From the NCBI RefSeq assembly GCF_021261325.1, contig NZ_JAJSBI010000014.1, positions 186,001-250,000 on the forward strand: a stretch of DNA of 64,000 nucleotides, read 5' to 3'. Made by a program: the position numbers and the translations under genes. The notes beneath the pieces were generated by a model that saw only the letters and a list, made by a program, of their open reading frames with translations, was not told the origin of the DNA and did not search any database. Within the stretch, counting starts at the first letter, position 1, and each line of letters begins with the position of its first letter. This document shows positions 1 through 8,933 of this stretch, one piece after another. This DNA comes from Streptomyces guryensis (GTDB lineage: Bacteria > Actinomycetota > Actinomycetes > Streptomycetales > Streptomycetaceae).

Positions 1-1
1 C

Positions 2-838
2 CCGGTCGGCACGGTGCCCGACGCGGTCACCACCAACGGCGAGGGCGGCCTCCTGGGCGTCGCCGTGGACCCCGGGTGGGAGAGCAACCACTACGTCTAC
101 TTCATGCACACCGCGGACGAGGGCAACCGCGTGGTCCGCATGACCTACGACGGCACCGCGCTCAGCGACTACAAGGTGCTGCTCCAGGGCATCAAGAAGA
201 ACCGCTACCACAACGGCGGCCGCCTCGCCTTCGGCCCCGACGGCTATCTGTACGTGTCCACCGGCGAGGCCCAGACGCCCGACCTGGCGCAGGACAAGAA
301 CTCCCTCAACGGCAAGATCCTGCGCATGACGACGGACGGGAAGCCGGCCCCCGGCAACCCGTTCGGCAACTACGTCTACAGCCTCGGCCACCGCAATCCC
401 CAGGGCCTTGCCTTCGACCGCAACGGCCGCCTGTGGGAAGCGGAGTTCGGCAACAGTGCCAAGGACGAACTCAACCTCATCAAGCCGGGCGCCAACTACG
501 GCTGGCCGATCTGCGAGGGCAGCTGCGGCACATCCGGGATGACCAACCCGAAGGCCACCTGGAACGTCGCGGAGGCCTCGCCGAGCGGTATCGCGATCGT
601 CCGCAACGTCGTCTACATGGCGTCCCTGCGCGGTGAGCGGCTGTGGCGGATCCCGATCAACGGGGACAACGAGAGCGTCGGCACACCCACCGCGTACTAC
701 GTGGGCACGTACGGCCGTCTGCGGACCGTGACCAAGGTCCCGGGCGCCGACCAGCTGTGGCTGTCGACCACCAACTGCGACAACAACGGAAACCAGCCGG
801 ACGGATCGGACAAACTCTTCCGAATCAACATCAGTTGA
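2..838 (+). CDS. PQQ-dependent sugar dehydrogenase (GSDH-type beta-propeller), 5' end outside window
   Basis: This is the C-terminal part of a glucose/sorbosone dehydrogenase-type six-bladed beta-propeller. The frame is open to the left edge, so the gene starts upstream; an internal GTG at 14 is probably not the true start. Visible family signatures are the early GEGGLLGVAVDP stretch, the LGHRNPQGLAFD motif in the middle, and the later EAEFGNSAKDELN...GANYGWP segment that contributes to the calcium/PQQ face. Members are usually secreted and oxidise aldose sugars using PQQ; some Streptomyces homologues sit in larger multidomain secreted proteins. Because the N-terminus is missing, a signal peptide cannot be judged. 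Substrate is unknown. It is convergent with the acyl-CoA ligase that follows, with only about 18 bases between them. Confidence 0.85.
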   Translation, partial: PVGTVPDAVTTNGEGGLLGVAVDPGWESNHYVYFMHTADEGNRVVRMTYDGTALSDYKVLLQGIKKNRYHNGGRLAFGPDGYLYVSTGEAQTPDLAQDKNSLNGKILRMTTDGKPAPGNPFGNYVYSLGHRNPQGLAFDRNGRLWEAEFGNSAKDELNLIKPGANYGWPICEGSCGTSGMTNPKATWNVAEASPSGIAIVRNVVYMASLRGERLWRIPINGDNESVGTPTAYYVGTYGRLRTVTKVPGADQLWLSTTNCDNNGNQPDGSDKLFRINIS

Positions 839-856
839 TGGAGTGTCAGAACGAGA

Positions 857-2683
857 TCAGGCCCGGTAGAGCGCCTCGACCTCGTTGGCGTAGGCGTTCT
901 CGATGGCCTTGCGCTTCAGCTTCAGGGACGGGGTCAGCAGACCGTGTTCCTCGGTGAACGGCTGGGCCAGTATCCGGAAGGTGCGGATCGACTCGGCCTG
1001 TGAGACGAGGGTGTTGGCGGCTACGACCGAGCGCCGCACCTCCGTCTCCAGGTCGGCGTCCCGCACCAGCTGGGCCGGGGACATCCGCGGTTTGCCGCGC
1101 ATGGTCAGCCAGTGCTCGACGGCCTCCTGGTCGAGGGTGACCAGGGCGGCGATGTACGGGCGGTCGTTGCCGACGACGATGCACTGGTTGACCAGCGGAT
1201 GGTCGCGGACGCGCTCCTCCAGCAGAGCGGGGGAGACGCTCTTGCCGCCGGAGGTCACCAGGATCTCCTTCTTGCGGCCGGTGATGGTGAGGAAGCCGTC
1301 CTCGTCGAGGGCGCCCAGGTCGCCGGTGGCGAGCCAGCCGTCGTGCAGGGTCTCGTCGGTGGCCTTCTGGTTGTTGAGATAGCCCTGGAAGACGTTCGGG
1401 CCGTGCAGCCAGATCTCGCCGTCGTCCGCGATGTGCACGGTGACGCCCGGGATGGGCTGGCCGACGGTGCCGTAGCGAGTGCGCTCGGGCGGGTTGGCGG
1501 TCGCGGCCGCCGTCGACTCCGTGAGGCCGTAGCCCTCGTAGATCTGCACTCCCGCGCCCGCGAAGAACAGGCCGAGCCGGCGGTCCATCGCGGAGCCGCC
1601 CGAGATGGCGTTGCGGATGCGGCCGCCCATCGCGGCCCGCAGCTTGGAGTAGACGAGCTTGTCGAACAACTGGTGCTGCACACGCAGGCCCGCCGACGGG
1701 CCGGGTCCGATGCCCCAGGCCTTCGCCTCGACGGCGTCCGCGTACTTCACGGCGATCTCGACGGCCTTCTCGAACGGCCCGGCCTTGCCGTCCTTCTCGG
1801 CCTTGCGGCGCGAGGCGTTGAAGACCTTCTCGAAGATGTACGGCACCGCGAGGATGAACGTCGGCTTGAACGCCTGCAGGTCGGGCAGCAGGGTGGCGGC
1901 GTTCATCTGAGGCTGGTGGCCGAAGCGGATCCCGTGGCGGATCCCGGTGACCTCCACCATCCGCCCGAAGACGTGCGCGAGCGGCAGGAACAGCAGTGTC
2001 GCCGCCTCGTCGCCCTTCTTGGAGTGGAATACCGGCTCCATGTGCTGGGCGACCGTGTCCGCCTCGTACATGAAGCTGGCGTGCGTGATGACACAGCCCT
2101 TCGGACGGCCGGTGGTGCCCGAGGTGTAGATGATCGTCGCGACCGAGTCGGGGGTGACCGCCTGGCGGTGCCGGTGAACCACCTCGTCGTCGATGTACGC
2201 ACCCGCGTCGTACAGCTCCTGCACGGCTCCGATGTCGAGCTGCCACAGCTGGTGCAGCTGCGGCAGCCGGTCGATCACGCTGGCGATCGTCATCGCGTGG
2301 TCCTCGTGCTCCACGATCGCCGCCGAGCACTCGGCGTCGTAGAGCATCCAGAAACACTGCTCCGCCGAGGACGTGGGGTAGATCGGCACCACCTGGGCGC
2401 CGATCGTCCACAACGCGAAGTCGAACAGCGTCCACTCGTAGCGGGTACGGGACATGATCGCGACGCGGTCGCCGAAGCGAATGCCCCGGGCCAGCAGCCC
2501 CTTGGCGAGGGCCAGCACCTCGTCCCGGAACTCCGCCGCCGTCACATCACGCCACTGCCCCTGGTCGTCCTTGCGGCCGAGGCTGATGTGCAGCGGGTCT
2601 TCCTGGGCACGCTCGAAGACGACGTCGGCCAGGCCGCCCACCGGCGGCGACAACGTCAACGGAGGGTTGGTGAACTCGCGCAA
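857..2683 (-). CDS. Long-chain fatty acid--CoA ligase (FadD15-like AMP-forming synthetase)
   Basis: An ANL-superfamily enzyme of about 608 residues that would adenylate a long-chain fatty acid and transfer it to CoA. The P-loop IIYTSGTTGRPKG lies near residue 195, the YGLTES motif in the middle, and the hinge/ATP motif LATGDLG and GRKKEILVTSGGK towards the C-terminus, all in family order and at normal family length. The frame can be extended upstream to a TTG at 2704, but the TTG at 2683, beginning LREFTNPP, is preferred because a GGGGAG-like ribosome site precedes it and homologous actinobacterial proteins begin this way. About 240 bases separate it from the next gene, so it is probably monocistronic. 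Likely acts in fatty-acid degradation or lipid remodelling at the inner membrane face. It belongs to a different subgroup from the FAAL at 42832. Confidence 0.88.
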   Translation of the reverse strand: MREFTNPPLTLSPPVGGLADVVFERAQEDPLHISLGRKDDQGQWRDVTAAEFRDEVLALAKGLLARGIRFGDRVAIMSRTRYEWTLFDFALWTIGAQVVPIYPTSSAEQCFWMLYDAECSAAIVEHEDHAMTIASVIDRLPQLHQLWQLDIGAVQELYDAGAYIDDEVVHRHRQAVTPDSVATIIYTSGTTGRPKGCVITHASFMYEADTVAQHMEPVFHSKKGDEAATLLFLPLAHVFGRMVEVTGIRHGIRFGHQPQMNAATLLPDLQAFKPTFILAVPYIFEKVFNASRRKAEKDGKAGPFEKAVEIAVKYADAVEAKAWGIGPGPSAGLRVQHQLFDKLVYSKLRAAMGGRIRNAISGGSAMDRRLGLFFAGAGVQIYEGYGLTESTAAATANPPERTRYGTVGQPIPGVTVHIADDGEIWLHGPNVFQGYLNNQKATDETLHDGWLATGDLGALDEDGFLTITGRKKEILVTSGGKSVSPALLEERVRDHPLVNQCIVVGNDRPYIAALVTLDQEAVEHWLTMRGKPRMSPAQLVRDADLETEVRRSVVAANTLVSQAESIRTFRILAQPFTEEHGLLTPSLKLKRKAIENAYANEVEALYRA

Positions 2684-2923
2684 ACCCCGCTCCCCGCTCC
2701 TCAACGCCCGATTTAGTGCTACTCCGCAGGGCGTGAAAGCTACCCCAGACGGCGACAGGGCGGGAGGGGGGCCGAATCCGAGCAGTGCTCAGGTACACCC
2801 TGGTCACGGCCGGAAAATGCGCTCACATCCGGAAGGGTCGGACAGAAAACTGACGGTTGAGTAAGTTTCGGTCCCGTAATCTCCACCGAATCTGTACGAC
2901 CTGGCAACCGGCCCGGAGGGGGG

Positions 2924-4432
2924 TCAGCGGCCGTGTCCGAGAGGTGCCGTCCCCTCCTCTGTCAGCGTCGGAGCGGAGGATTCCGTTACTTCCGTCCGGG
3001 TTGGGCGCACGGTCCTGACCAGGACGATCACCAGCCCTCCGGCGACCGTCGCGGTCAGCCCCGCCGCCACCGCCGCCGTGTTGAGCCCCGACGCGAACGC
3101 CGACCGCAGCGCATGCTCCGAGAAGCCGCCGCGCAGGGCTCCGGCCGCGCCTCCCGCCAACGCGTGGGCCGCGTCGCGCGGCAGCGTGTCTTGCATGCGC
3201 GACGTCAGCACCGTGCCGTAAACGGCGATGCCGAGGGCCAGACCGAGCTGCCGGAAGGTGTTGACCGCGCCGCCCGCCATCCCGGACCGCTGCGGCGGTA
3301 CGGCCGCCAGCGCCGCGCCCGCGATGCCCGGCGCCACCAGCCCCGTACCGACACCGACCAGCACCATCCCCGGCGCCAGCACGGACGCCGTCGACCCCGC
3401 GTCCAGCACCGTCATGCAGAACTGCCCCGAGCCGACCAGCAGCAGTCCGCCGCCGACCGTGATCCGCGCCGGCACCCCGTGCAGCAGCCGCCCGCCGGCC
3501 GCCGCCACCACGAACGCCGCCAGCGACATCCACAGGAACACCGCACCGCCGCCCACCGGGCTCATCCCGAGCAGCGACTGCATCCATATCGAGTCGTACG
3601 CCATGAGACCGAACGCCCCCGCGTTGAAGGCGAGCGCGCCCACCATCACCACGGAGAACGCGGGCTTGAGGAACAGCCGCGGATCCAGCAGCGGGTCGGC
3701 ACCGCGCCGCTCCACCACGACGAAGCAGACCAGCGCCGCGACCGCCGCGGCGAACGTCACGAGGGTGCCGGTCTCGCCCCAGCCGTGCTCCCCGGCCCGC
3801 ACCGCCCCGTACGTCAGGCCGCCCGCGAAGGCCGCGAAGGTCACCGTGCCCGCCCAGTCGACGCGCCGTTCGCGCGAGCCGTGCGACTCCGGGACGACCT
3901 TCAGCGTCAGCCACACCGCGGCCACACTCACCGGCAGATTGACGTAGAAGATCCACCGCCAGCCCGGCCCGTCCGTCAGCACCCCGCCGAGCACCGGCCC
4001 CACCGCTGCCGCAGCCCCGCTGACCGCGCCCCACACACCGAGCGCCACCGACCGCCGCTTGCCCTGGTAGACGGAGGCCAGCAGCGGCAGCGTGGTCGCC
4101 AGCATCGCGGCCCCGCCGAGCCCCTGCAGCGCGCGCGAGGCGATCAGCATCGCCGGTCCGCCCGCCAGCCCGCACAGCAGCGAGGCGGTCGCGAACACCA
4201 CGACACCCACGACGTGCACCCGCCGCCGGCCCAGGACGTCGGCCGCGGCTCCCGTCCCCAGCAGCAGTGCGGCCAGCGCCAGCGCGTATCCGTCCATCAC
4301 CCACTGCAGATCGCTCAGCGACGCGTGCAGCGAAGCCGCCATGTCCGGCAGCGCGACCACCGCGATGGTCACGTCCAGCAACAACATGAACGTGCTCAGG
4401 CACACGGCCGTGAGCGGCCCCCATATACGCAT
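2924..4432 (-). CDS. MFS drug efflux transporter, DHA2 (EmrB/QacA) family
   Basis: A 502-residue integral membrane protein with roughly 14 hydrophobic segments, the layout of DHA2 proton antiporters. Family signs are the first-helix LLLDVTIAVVALPDMA stretch, DLQWVMDGYALALAALLL after it, and the GVLGRRRVH-type loop after helix 2. The start ATG follows GAGGAC. The C-terminal tail after the last helix is hydrophilic. It is divergently transcribed from the Lrp/AsnC-type regulator at 4544, with about 110 bases between the starts, so that regulator may control it. Likely exports a hydrophobic toxic compound; the substrate cannot be read from the sequence. Confidence 0.87.
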   Translation of the reverse strand: MRIWGPLTAVCLSTFMLLLDVTIAVVALPDMAASLHASLSDLQWVMDGYALALAALLLGTGAAADVLGRRRVHVVGVVVFATASLLCGLAGGPAMLIASRALQGLGGAAMLATTLPLLASVYQGKRRSVALGVWGAVSGAAAAVGPVLGGVLTDGPGWRWIFYVNLPVSVAAVWLTLKVVPESHGSRERRVDWAGTVTFAAFAGGLTYGAVRAGEHGWGETGTLVTFAAAVAALVCFVVVERRGADPLLDPRLFLKPAFSVVMVGALAFNAGAFGLMAYDSIWMQSLLGMSPVGGGAVFLWMSLAAFVVAAAGGRLLHGVPARITVGGGLLLVGSGQFCMTVLDAGSTASVLAPGMVLVGVGTGLVAPGIAGAALAAVPPQRSGMAGGAVNTFRQLGLALGIAVYGTVLTSRMQDTLPRDAAHALAGGAAGALRGGFSEHALRSAFASGLNTAAVAAGLTATVAGGLVIVLVRTVRPTRTEVTESSAPTLTEEGTAPLGHGR

Positions 4433-4543
4433 GTCCTCAACTCCTTGTGCGATGGATGCGTAGGACTCCGTACGATGGGGCAGACCGGGCGATCGCGGCG
4501 GCTGTAGCCGTCCAGATGCCGAAATCCGACATCAGAAGGCGGT

Positions 4544-5542
4544 ATGGAGACGAATTCCCACGCACCACGGCTGTCACCCGGTTTCGACGAGCTCGACCTG
4601 CGCCTGCTGTCGGCGCTGGAGGTGGACGGCCGGGCGCCGTTCAGCCGGATTGCGGCGGTGCTCGGCGTCTCCGACCAGACCGTCGCCCGCCGCTACCGCC
4701 GGCTGTGCGCCGAGGGCGGGCTGCGGATCGTGGTGATGCGGGACGCGGGCCGGCTCGGCAGCGACCAGTGGATGCTGCGGGTGCGCTGCGCGCCGGACAG
4801 TGCCCCGGCCATCGGGGACGCGCTGGCGAAGCGGCCCGACACCAGCTGGGTCGGGCTCGTTTCGGGCGGCACCGAGGTCCTGTGCCTGACTCGCCCGCGC
4901 ACCTCCGGCGACCACGACGACCTGCTCCTCGGCAAACTCCCGCGCACCCCCAGCGTGGTGGAGATCCGGGCCCATCAGTTGCTGCACCGCTTCTACGGCG
5001 GCGCGCAGGGCTGGATCAGCAAGTTCGGGGCACTGACCGCCGAGGAGAGAGACGCCCTGCGCCCCCGGGTCGAGCCTGCGGCCGGGCCCGCCCGTCTCAC
5101 CGCGGAGGACGAGCCGCTGCTGGCCGCGCTGGAGCGGGACGGCCGGGCGACCTACCCCGAACTGCAGCGCGCCACCGGCCTGTCCGAGTCCGCGGTCAAG
5201 CGTCGCCTCGCGGCACTGTTCGCCTCGGAGGCCGTGTACGTCGACTCGGAGAGCGACCCGGAGGTGGTCGGCCACCCGGTGGCCGCGATGCTGTGGATCA
5301 CCGCCGCCCCGGCCGCCCTGCACTCCGTCGGCGAGGCCCTCGCCGGCCACCCCCAGATCGCCCACGCCTCCGCGGCGACGGGCCCCTGCAACATCATCGC
5401 GACCGCGCTGGCCGAGAGCACCGCCGGCCTGTACGCCTACCTCAGCGGCCCGCTGGGCCAACTGGAAGGCGTCCAGCACGTGGAGACGACCATCTTCATG
5501 CGCCGTATAAAACAGCTCACCTACCCGCTCCCGGCTCGCTGA
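4544..5542 (+). CDS. Lrp/AsnC-family transcriptional regulator with duplicated HTH-RAM architecture
   Basis: A 332-residue regulator, twice the usual Lrp length. It contains two AsnC-type winged helices, one near residues 15-60 (LDLRLLSALEVDGRAPFSRI then the recognition segment VSDQTVARRYRRL) and a second near 185-230 (LLAALERDGRATYPEL, then LSESAVKRRLAAL), each followed by an effector-binding-type segment. Tandem Lrp proteins of this kind are common in Streptomyces. The ATG is preceded by AGAAGGCGG. It faces away from the DHA2 efflux gene, so regulation of that pump and of itself is the simplest guess. The ligand is unknown; amino acids are typical for the family. Confidence 0.85.
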   Translation: METNSHAPRLSPGFDELDLRLLSALEVDGRAPFSRIAAVLGVSDQTVARRYRRLCAEGGLRIVVMRDAGRLGSDQWMLRVRCAPDSAPAIGDALAKRPDTSWVGLVSGGTEVLCLTRPRTSGDHDDLLLGKLPRTPSVVEIRAHQLLHRFYGGAQGWISKFGALTAEERDALRPRVEPAAGPARLTAEDEPLLAALERDGRATYPELQRATGLSESAVKRRLAALFASEAVYVDSESDPEVVGHPVAAMLWITAAPAALHSVGEALAGHPQIAHASAATGPCNIIATALAESTAGLYAYLSGPLGQLEGVQHVETTIFMRRIKQLTYPLPAR

Positions 5543-5585
5543 CCAGGCCCCGAGCAGGTCGGGCGCATATCGCTGCGGTTCGGCA

Positions 5586-5660
5586 GCGCCCCGAAGGGGC
5601 GCGGGGCCGTATCCGTCTGCGGCTCCGCCGGGCGGGCGCGACCAGCCATGACGGCGCCCC
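5586..5660. terminator. Hairpin and dispersed Streptomyces-type intergenic repeat
   Basis: A perfect 7-bp inverted repeat GCGCCCC-GAA-GGGGCGC spans 5586-5602 just downstream of the Lrp-type gene. The following GCGGGG and GCGACCAGCCATGACG segments resemble a short repeat that I recognise as common between Streptomyces genes. It lies between two convergent genes, so it can serve as a two-way terminator. No U-tract is present, which is usual in this genus. Confidence 0.6.
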
Positions 5661-5700
5661 GGTCGAACGACGGCATGTCGCGGCACGTCCCGCGGAGCGG

Positions 5701-6564
5701 TCAGCGCCGGTGCAGCCGGTCCCCGCCCGCCAGGATCGTCGCCGCCAGTGCGTCCGCCGCGCTCTGGGCCGAGGTACGGCGGGTGCCGTGTACCAGGACG
5801 AAGTCGACGCGGCCGAGTTCGGGCAGGCCGAAGCGGTCGGGGAGGCGGACCAGGCCCGGCGGGATCAGGCCGCGGGAGTGCGCCATGACGCCGAGGCCGG
5901 CCCGGGCCGCCGCGATCAGGGCGCTCAGGCTGCCGCTCGTGCAGGCGATGCGCCACGGCCGGCCCTGCCGCTCCAGGGACTCGAAGGCGAGCGCACGGGT
6001 GATGCCCGGCGGCGGGAACACGATCAGCGGCACGGGCCGGTCCGCGTCCAGGCGCAACCGCTCCGCGCCGATCCACACCAGTTCGTCGTGCCAGACCAGC
6101 TCGCCCCGCGGATCCTCCGGCCGCCGCTTGGCCAGTACCAGGTCCAGCTTCCCGGCCGCCAGCTGTTCGTGCAGCGTGCCCGACAGCTCGACCGTCAGCT
6201 CCAGGTCCACCTCGGGATGGTCGTAGCGGAAGCCCTCCAGGATCTCCGGCAGCCGGGTCAGCACGAAGTCCTCCGAGGCGCCGAAGCGCAGCCGGCCGCG
6301 CAGCCGCGTACCCGTGAAGAACGCCGACGCCTGCTCCTGCACCTCAAGGATCCGCCGCGCGAACCCGAGCATCGCCTCACCGTCCTCCGTCAGCTCCACG
6401 GAGTGGGTGTCCCGGGAGAACAGCTGCCGCCCGGTGGCGTCCTCCAGGCGTCGCACGTGCTGGCTGACGGTGGACTGGCGCAGCCCCAGCCGCCGCGCGG
6501 CCTGCGTGAAGCTCAACGTCTGGGCCACCGCCAGGAAGGTACGCAGGTGGGAGGGGTCGTACAT
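5701..6564 (-). CDS. LysR-family transcriptional regulator
   Basis: A 287-residue LTTR. The N-terminal winged helix shows the classic pattern: HLRTFLAVAQTLSFTQAARRL, then LRQSTVSQHVRRLEDATG and LFSRD, with the effector-binding fold after residue 90. I chose the ATG at 6564 (MYDPSHLRTF) over GTG at 6588 because homologues begin close to the first helix. It is divergent from the SBF-type transporter at 6727, about 160 bases away, the standard arrangement for an LTTR and its target. The co-inducer is probably related to the transporter substrate, which is unknown. Confidence 0.88.
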   Translation of the reverse strand: MYDPSHLRTFLAVAQTLSFTQAARRLGLRQSTVSQHVRRLEDATGRQLFSRDTHSVELTEDGEAMLGFARRILEVQEQASAFFTGTRLRGRLRFGASEDFVLTRLPEILEGFRYDHPEVDLELTVELSGTLHEQLAAGKLDLVLAKRRPEDPRGELVWHDELVWIGAERLRLDADRPVPLIVFPPPGITRALAFESLERQGRPWRIACTSGSLSALIAAARAGLGVMAHSRGLIPPGLVRLPDRFGLPELGRVDFVLVHGTRRTSAQSAADALAATILAGGDRLHRR

Positions 6565-6726
6565 GGGACAACGGTAGCTGCTCATCACGTTTCGCGATGA
6601 CAGTCAGAGCGGTATGACGGATTCCCGATCGGCCGTCGGGGGAGGACGATGAGCGGGGGCCCTCCGGCCCCGGACAGACACCGGGCAGATCCCGGACCGC
6701 CGACAGCAACAAGCAAGTGGAGCACC

Positions 6727-7776
6727 GTGAAACGCCTGCAATGGCCGACTTGGATGCCGATCGACCCGTACATCCTGCTGCTGCTCGGAACGGTGGGCCT
6801 CGCGGCCCTCCTCCCGGCGCGCGGAGCCGCGGCCGACGTGGCCTCCGGTGCCTCCACGGCCGCGATCGCCTTCCTCTTCTTCCTCTACGGCGCACGGCTG
6901 TCCACCCGTGAGGCACTGGACGGACTCAAGCACTGGCGGCTCCACGTCACGGTCCTGGCCTGCACGTTCGTCGTCTTCCCGGTGCTTGGCCTGGCCGCCC
7001 GCGGCCTCGTCCCGGTCTTCCTCACCCAGCCGCTCTACCAGGGGCTGCTCTTCCTCACCCTCGTCCCCTCCACCATCCAGTCGTCGATAGCCTTCACGTC
7101 GATCGCCCGCGGCAACGTGCCCGCCGCGATCTGCGCGGGCTCCTTCTCCTCGCTCGTCGGCATCGTCGTCACACCGCTGCTCGCCGCCGCCGTGCTGGGC
7201 AGCAGCGCCGGAGGGTTCTCGGCGGACTCGCTCGTCCAGATCGTGCTGCAGTTGCTGGTGCCGTTCCTCGCCGGGCAGGTGCTGCGTCGCTGGATCGGTG
7301 GCTTCGTCGCCCGGCACAAGAAGGTCCTCGGCCTGGTCGACCGCGGCTCCATCCTGCTGGTCGTCTACACCGCGTTCAGCGAGGGCATGGTCCAGGGCAT
7401 CTGGCACCAGGTGAGCCCGCTCCGGCTGGGCGGCCTGCTGGTCGTGGAGGCCGTTCTGCTCGCCGTGATGCTCGCCCTGACCTGGTACGGCGCCAAGGCG
7501 CTCCGCTTCGACCGCGGGGACCGGATCGCCATCCAGTTCGCGGGCTCCAAGAAGTCCCTCGCCTCCGGACTGCCCATGGCGAGCGTGCTGTTCGGCGCCC
7601 ACGCCTCGCTGGCCGTGCTGCCGCTGATGCTCTTCCACCAGATGCAGCTGATGGTCTGCGCGGTGATCGCCAAGCGCCGCTCGAAGGACCCCGTGGAGGA
7701 AGCCGGCGAGGTCACCGTGCCCGCGCCACCCGCACCGTCACGAACCGCGGTCGGTACAGGGTCACGTTCGCGTTGA
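6727..7776 (+). CDS. Bile acid:sodium symporter-family (SBF-like, YfeH-type) transporter
   Basis: A 349-residue membrane protein with about ten hydrophobic helices and the SBF-like hallmarks: AIAFLFFLYGARLS in helix 3, the LVPSTIQSSIAFTS crossover segment near residue 110, and FAGSKKSLASGLPMA near residue 265. The GTG at 6727 (VKRLQWPTW) is taken as the start since GGAG precedes it and the residues encoded upstream are low-complexity. The family moves organic anions with sodium, although most bacterial YfeH-type members are uncharacterised. Its 3' end overlaps the convergent gene by 65 bases. The divergent LysR gene is its probable regulator. Confidence 0.82.
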   Translation: MKRLQWPTWMPIDPYILLLLGTVGLAALLPARGAAADVASGASTAAIAFLFFLYGARLSTREALDGLKHWRLHVTVLACTFVVFPVLGLAARGLVPVFLTQPLYQGLLFLTLVPSTIQSSIAFTSIARGNVPAAICAGSFSSLVGIVVTPLLAAAVLGSSAGGFSADSLVQIVLQLLVPFLAGQVLRRWIGGFVARHKKVLGLVDRGSILLVVYTAFSEGMVQGIWHQVSPLRLGGLLVVEAVLLAVMLALTWYGAKALRFDRGDRIAIQFAGSKKSLASGLPMASVLFGAHASLAVLPLMLFHQMQLMVCAVIAKRRSKDPVEEAGEVTVPAPPAPSRTAVGTGSRSR

Positions 7777-8923
7777 TGCTCGCCGAAGCACCGCTCGTCT
7801 CCAGCCAGTTGACGTCGTAGCTCAGCACCAGCCGCCCGTCGCCGCTCAGCTCGGGATGCACCTGCGGGTTGTACGCGGCGACCCCGGCCGTCGGCAGCGA
7901 AGGGCTGAAGTTCCTCGTCGGACCGTGCCACGGCCCGACGGGGGAGCACGCCCAGTACGAGGTCACGGTGGTCAGCCCCGCCGTCCCCGCGGCCATCGTG
8001 AACAGCACATACGTGCCTTCCACCCGCACCACCGAGAACGCGCTGCCCACCTTCGCCCCGCTCACCGGCCGCGGCCGCAGACCCCAACCCGAACCGTCCC
8101 AGTACCGCCAGGCCGCCGCGTCGCCGAGCCGTCCCTCGGGCACCCGCGCCACATACGCCGACGAGGCCGGCCGGGAGACGGCCCGCCCGTCGTCCCCGCC
8201 GAAGACGTACGTCCAACCGCCCTTCTCGGCCAGCGTCGTACCGAACAGGATCCGCCGCGAGGGGTCGGGCACCAGGCTCTGGTCCAGCACCTTCACCACC
8301 GACTCGACCCGCAGACCGGGCAGGGAGAGCGTGGCGACCTCGGTCGCGGTGGGCACCCCGTAGATCCACGGCGACTGCCCGGCCGCCCGCACCCACAGCA
8401 GCACCCGGACGACCTGCTCGGAGGAACCGGGGGAGCGCGGCTCGACCCGGGCCGCGACCGGCCAGCGCCACTGGTTCTGGGCCGGATCGGGGAAGAGCGG
8501 GGTGGGGAGCGTGCTCTCCGGACGGCCCCTGCCGTCCATCACCACGGCCGAGTTGCGCACCAGCGGGGCCGCGGTGTCCCGCCACGGGTACGACTCGCCC
8601 ACCGGGTTGGGCGGGCGGTGCACCTGGCCGAGATAGGTGTCCGAGAACAGCCACAGGACCCGCCCGTCCGGCAGCCGCACCGAGTGGGTGCCGTCACCGC
8701 CGGTCCAGTCGTCGGTACGGGTCGCGTCGTCGCCGTACCGGGCGAACTCACCGGTGAGACGGTCGTCGGCCGACCACGAGGCGACCGTGTGCGGTGTACA
8801 GGCGCCGCCCTCCCGTCGACCGTGGTCCGGGAGGACGGTGAGCAGCACGGCCCCGAGAACCAGGGCCAGCAGCAGGCCGAGGCCGGTTCCCGTTCGCTGT
8901 CGTGCTCGTACGTCGGCGGGCAC
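7712..8923 (-). CDS. Secreted or membrane-anchored protein, DUF4185/DUF5005-like
   Basis: A 403-residue protein starting with basic residues and a strongly hydrophobic stretch (residues 13-32, TGLGLLLALVLGAVLLTVLP), which acts either as a signal peptide or an N-terminal anchor. The exported part has repeated short beta-strand motifs: LPDGRVLWLFSDTYLG near residue 85, then RNSAVVMDG, and WRYWDGSGWGL near 280. The FSDTYLG-like core resembles five-bladed-propeller domains of unknown function (DUF4185/DUF5005) found next to lectin or glycosidase modules in actinomycetes. The start is GTG. The neighbouring upstream DNA is a broken LamG lectin-like fragment, so the two may once have been one surface-glycan system. 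Function is unknown. Confidence 0.65.
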   Translation of the reverse strand: MPADVRARQRTGTGLGLLLALVLGAVLLTVLPDHGRREGGACTPHTVASWSADDRLTGEFARYGDDATRTDDWTGGDGTHSVRLPDGRVLWLFSDTYLGQVHRPPNPVGESYPWRDTAAPLVRNSAVVMDGRGRPESTLPTPLFPDPAQNQWRWPVAARVEPRSPGSSEQVVRVLLWVRAAGQSPWIYGVPTATEVATLSLPGLRVESVVKVLDQSLVPDPSRRILFGTTLAEKGGWTYVFGGDDGRAVSRPASSAYVARVPEGRLGDAAAWRYWDGSGWGLRPRPVSGAKVGSAFSVVRVEGTYVLFTMAAGTAGLTTVTSYWACSPVGPWHGPTRNFSPSLPTAGVAAYNPQVHPELSGDGRLVLSYDVNWLETSGASASINANVTLYRPRFVTVRVARAR

Positions 8924-8933
8924 CCACGGGACG

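Noticed and set aside
4447..6600. A 717-codon plus-strand frame
   Set aside because: It crosses the Lrp-type gene in another frame and runs antisense to the LysR gene. Both of these have clear motifs.
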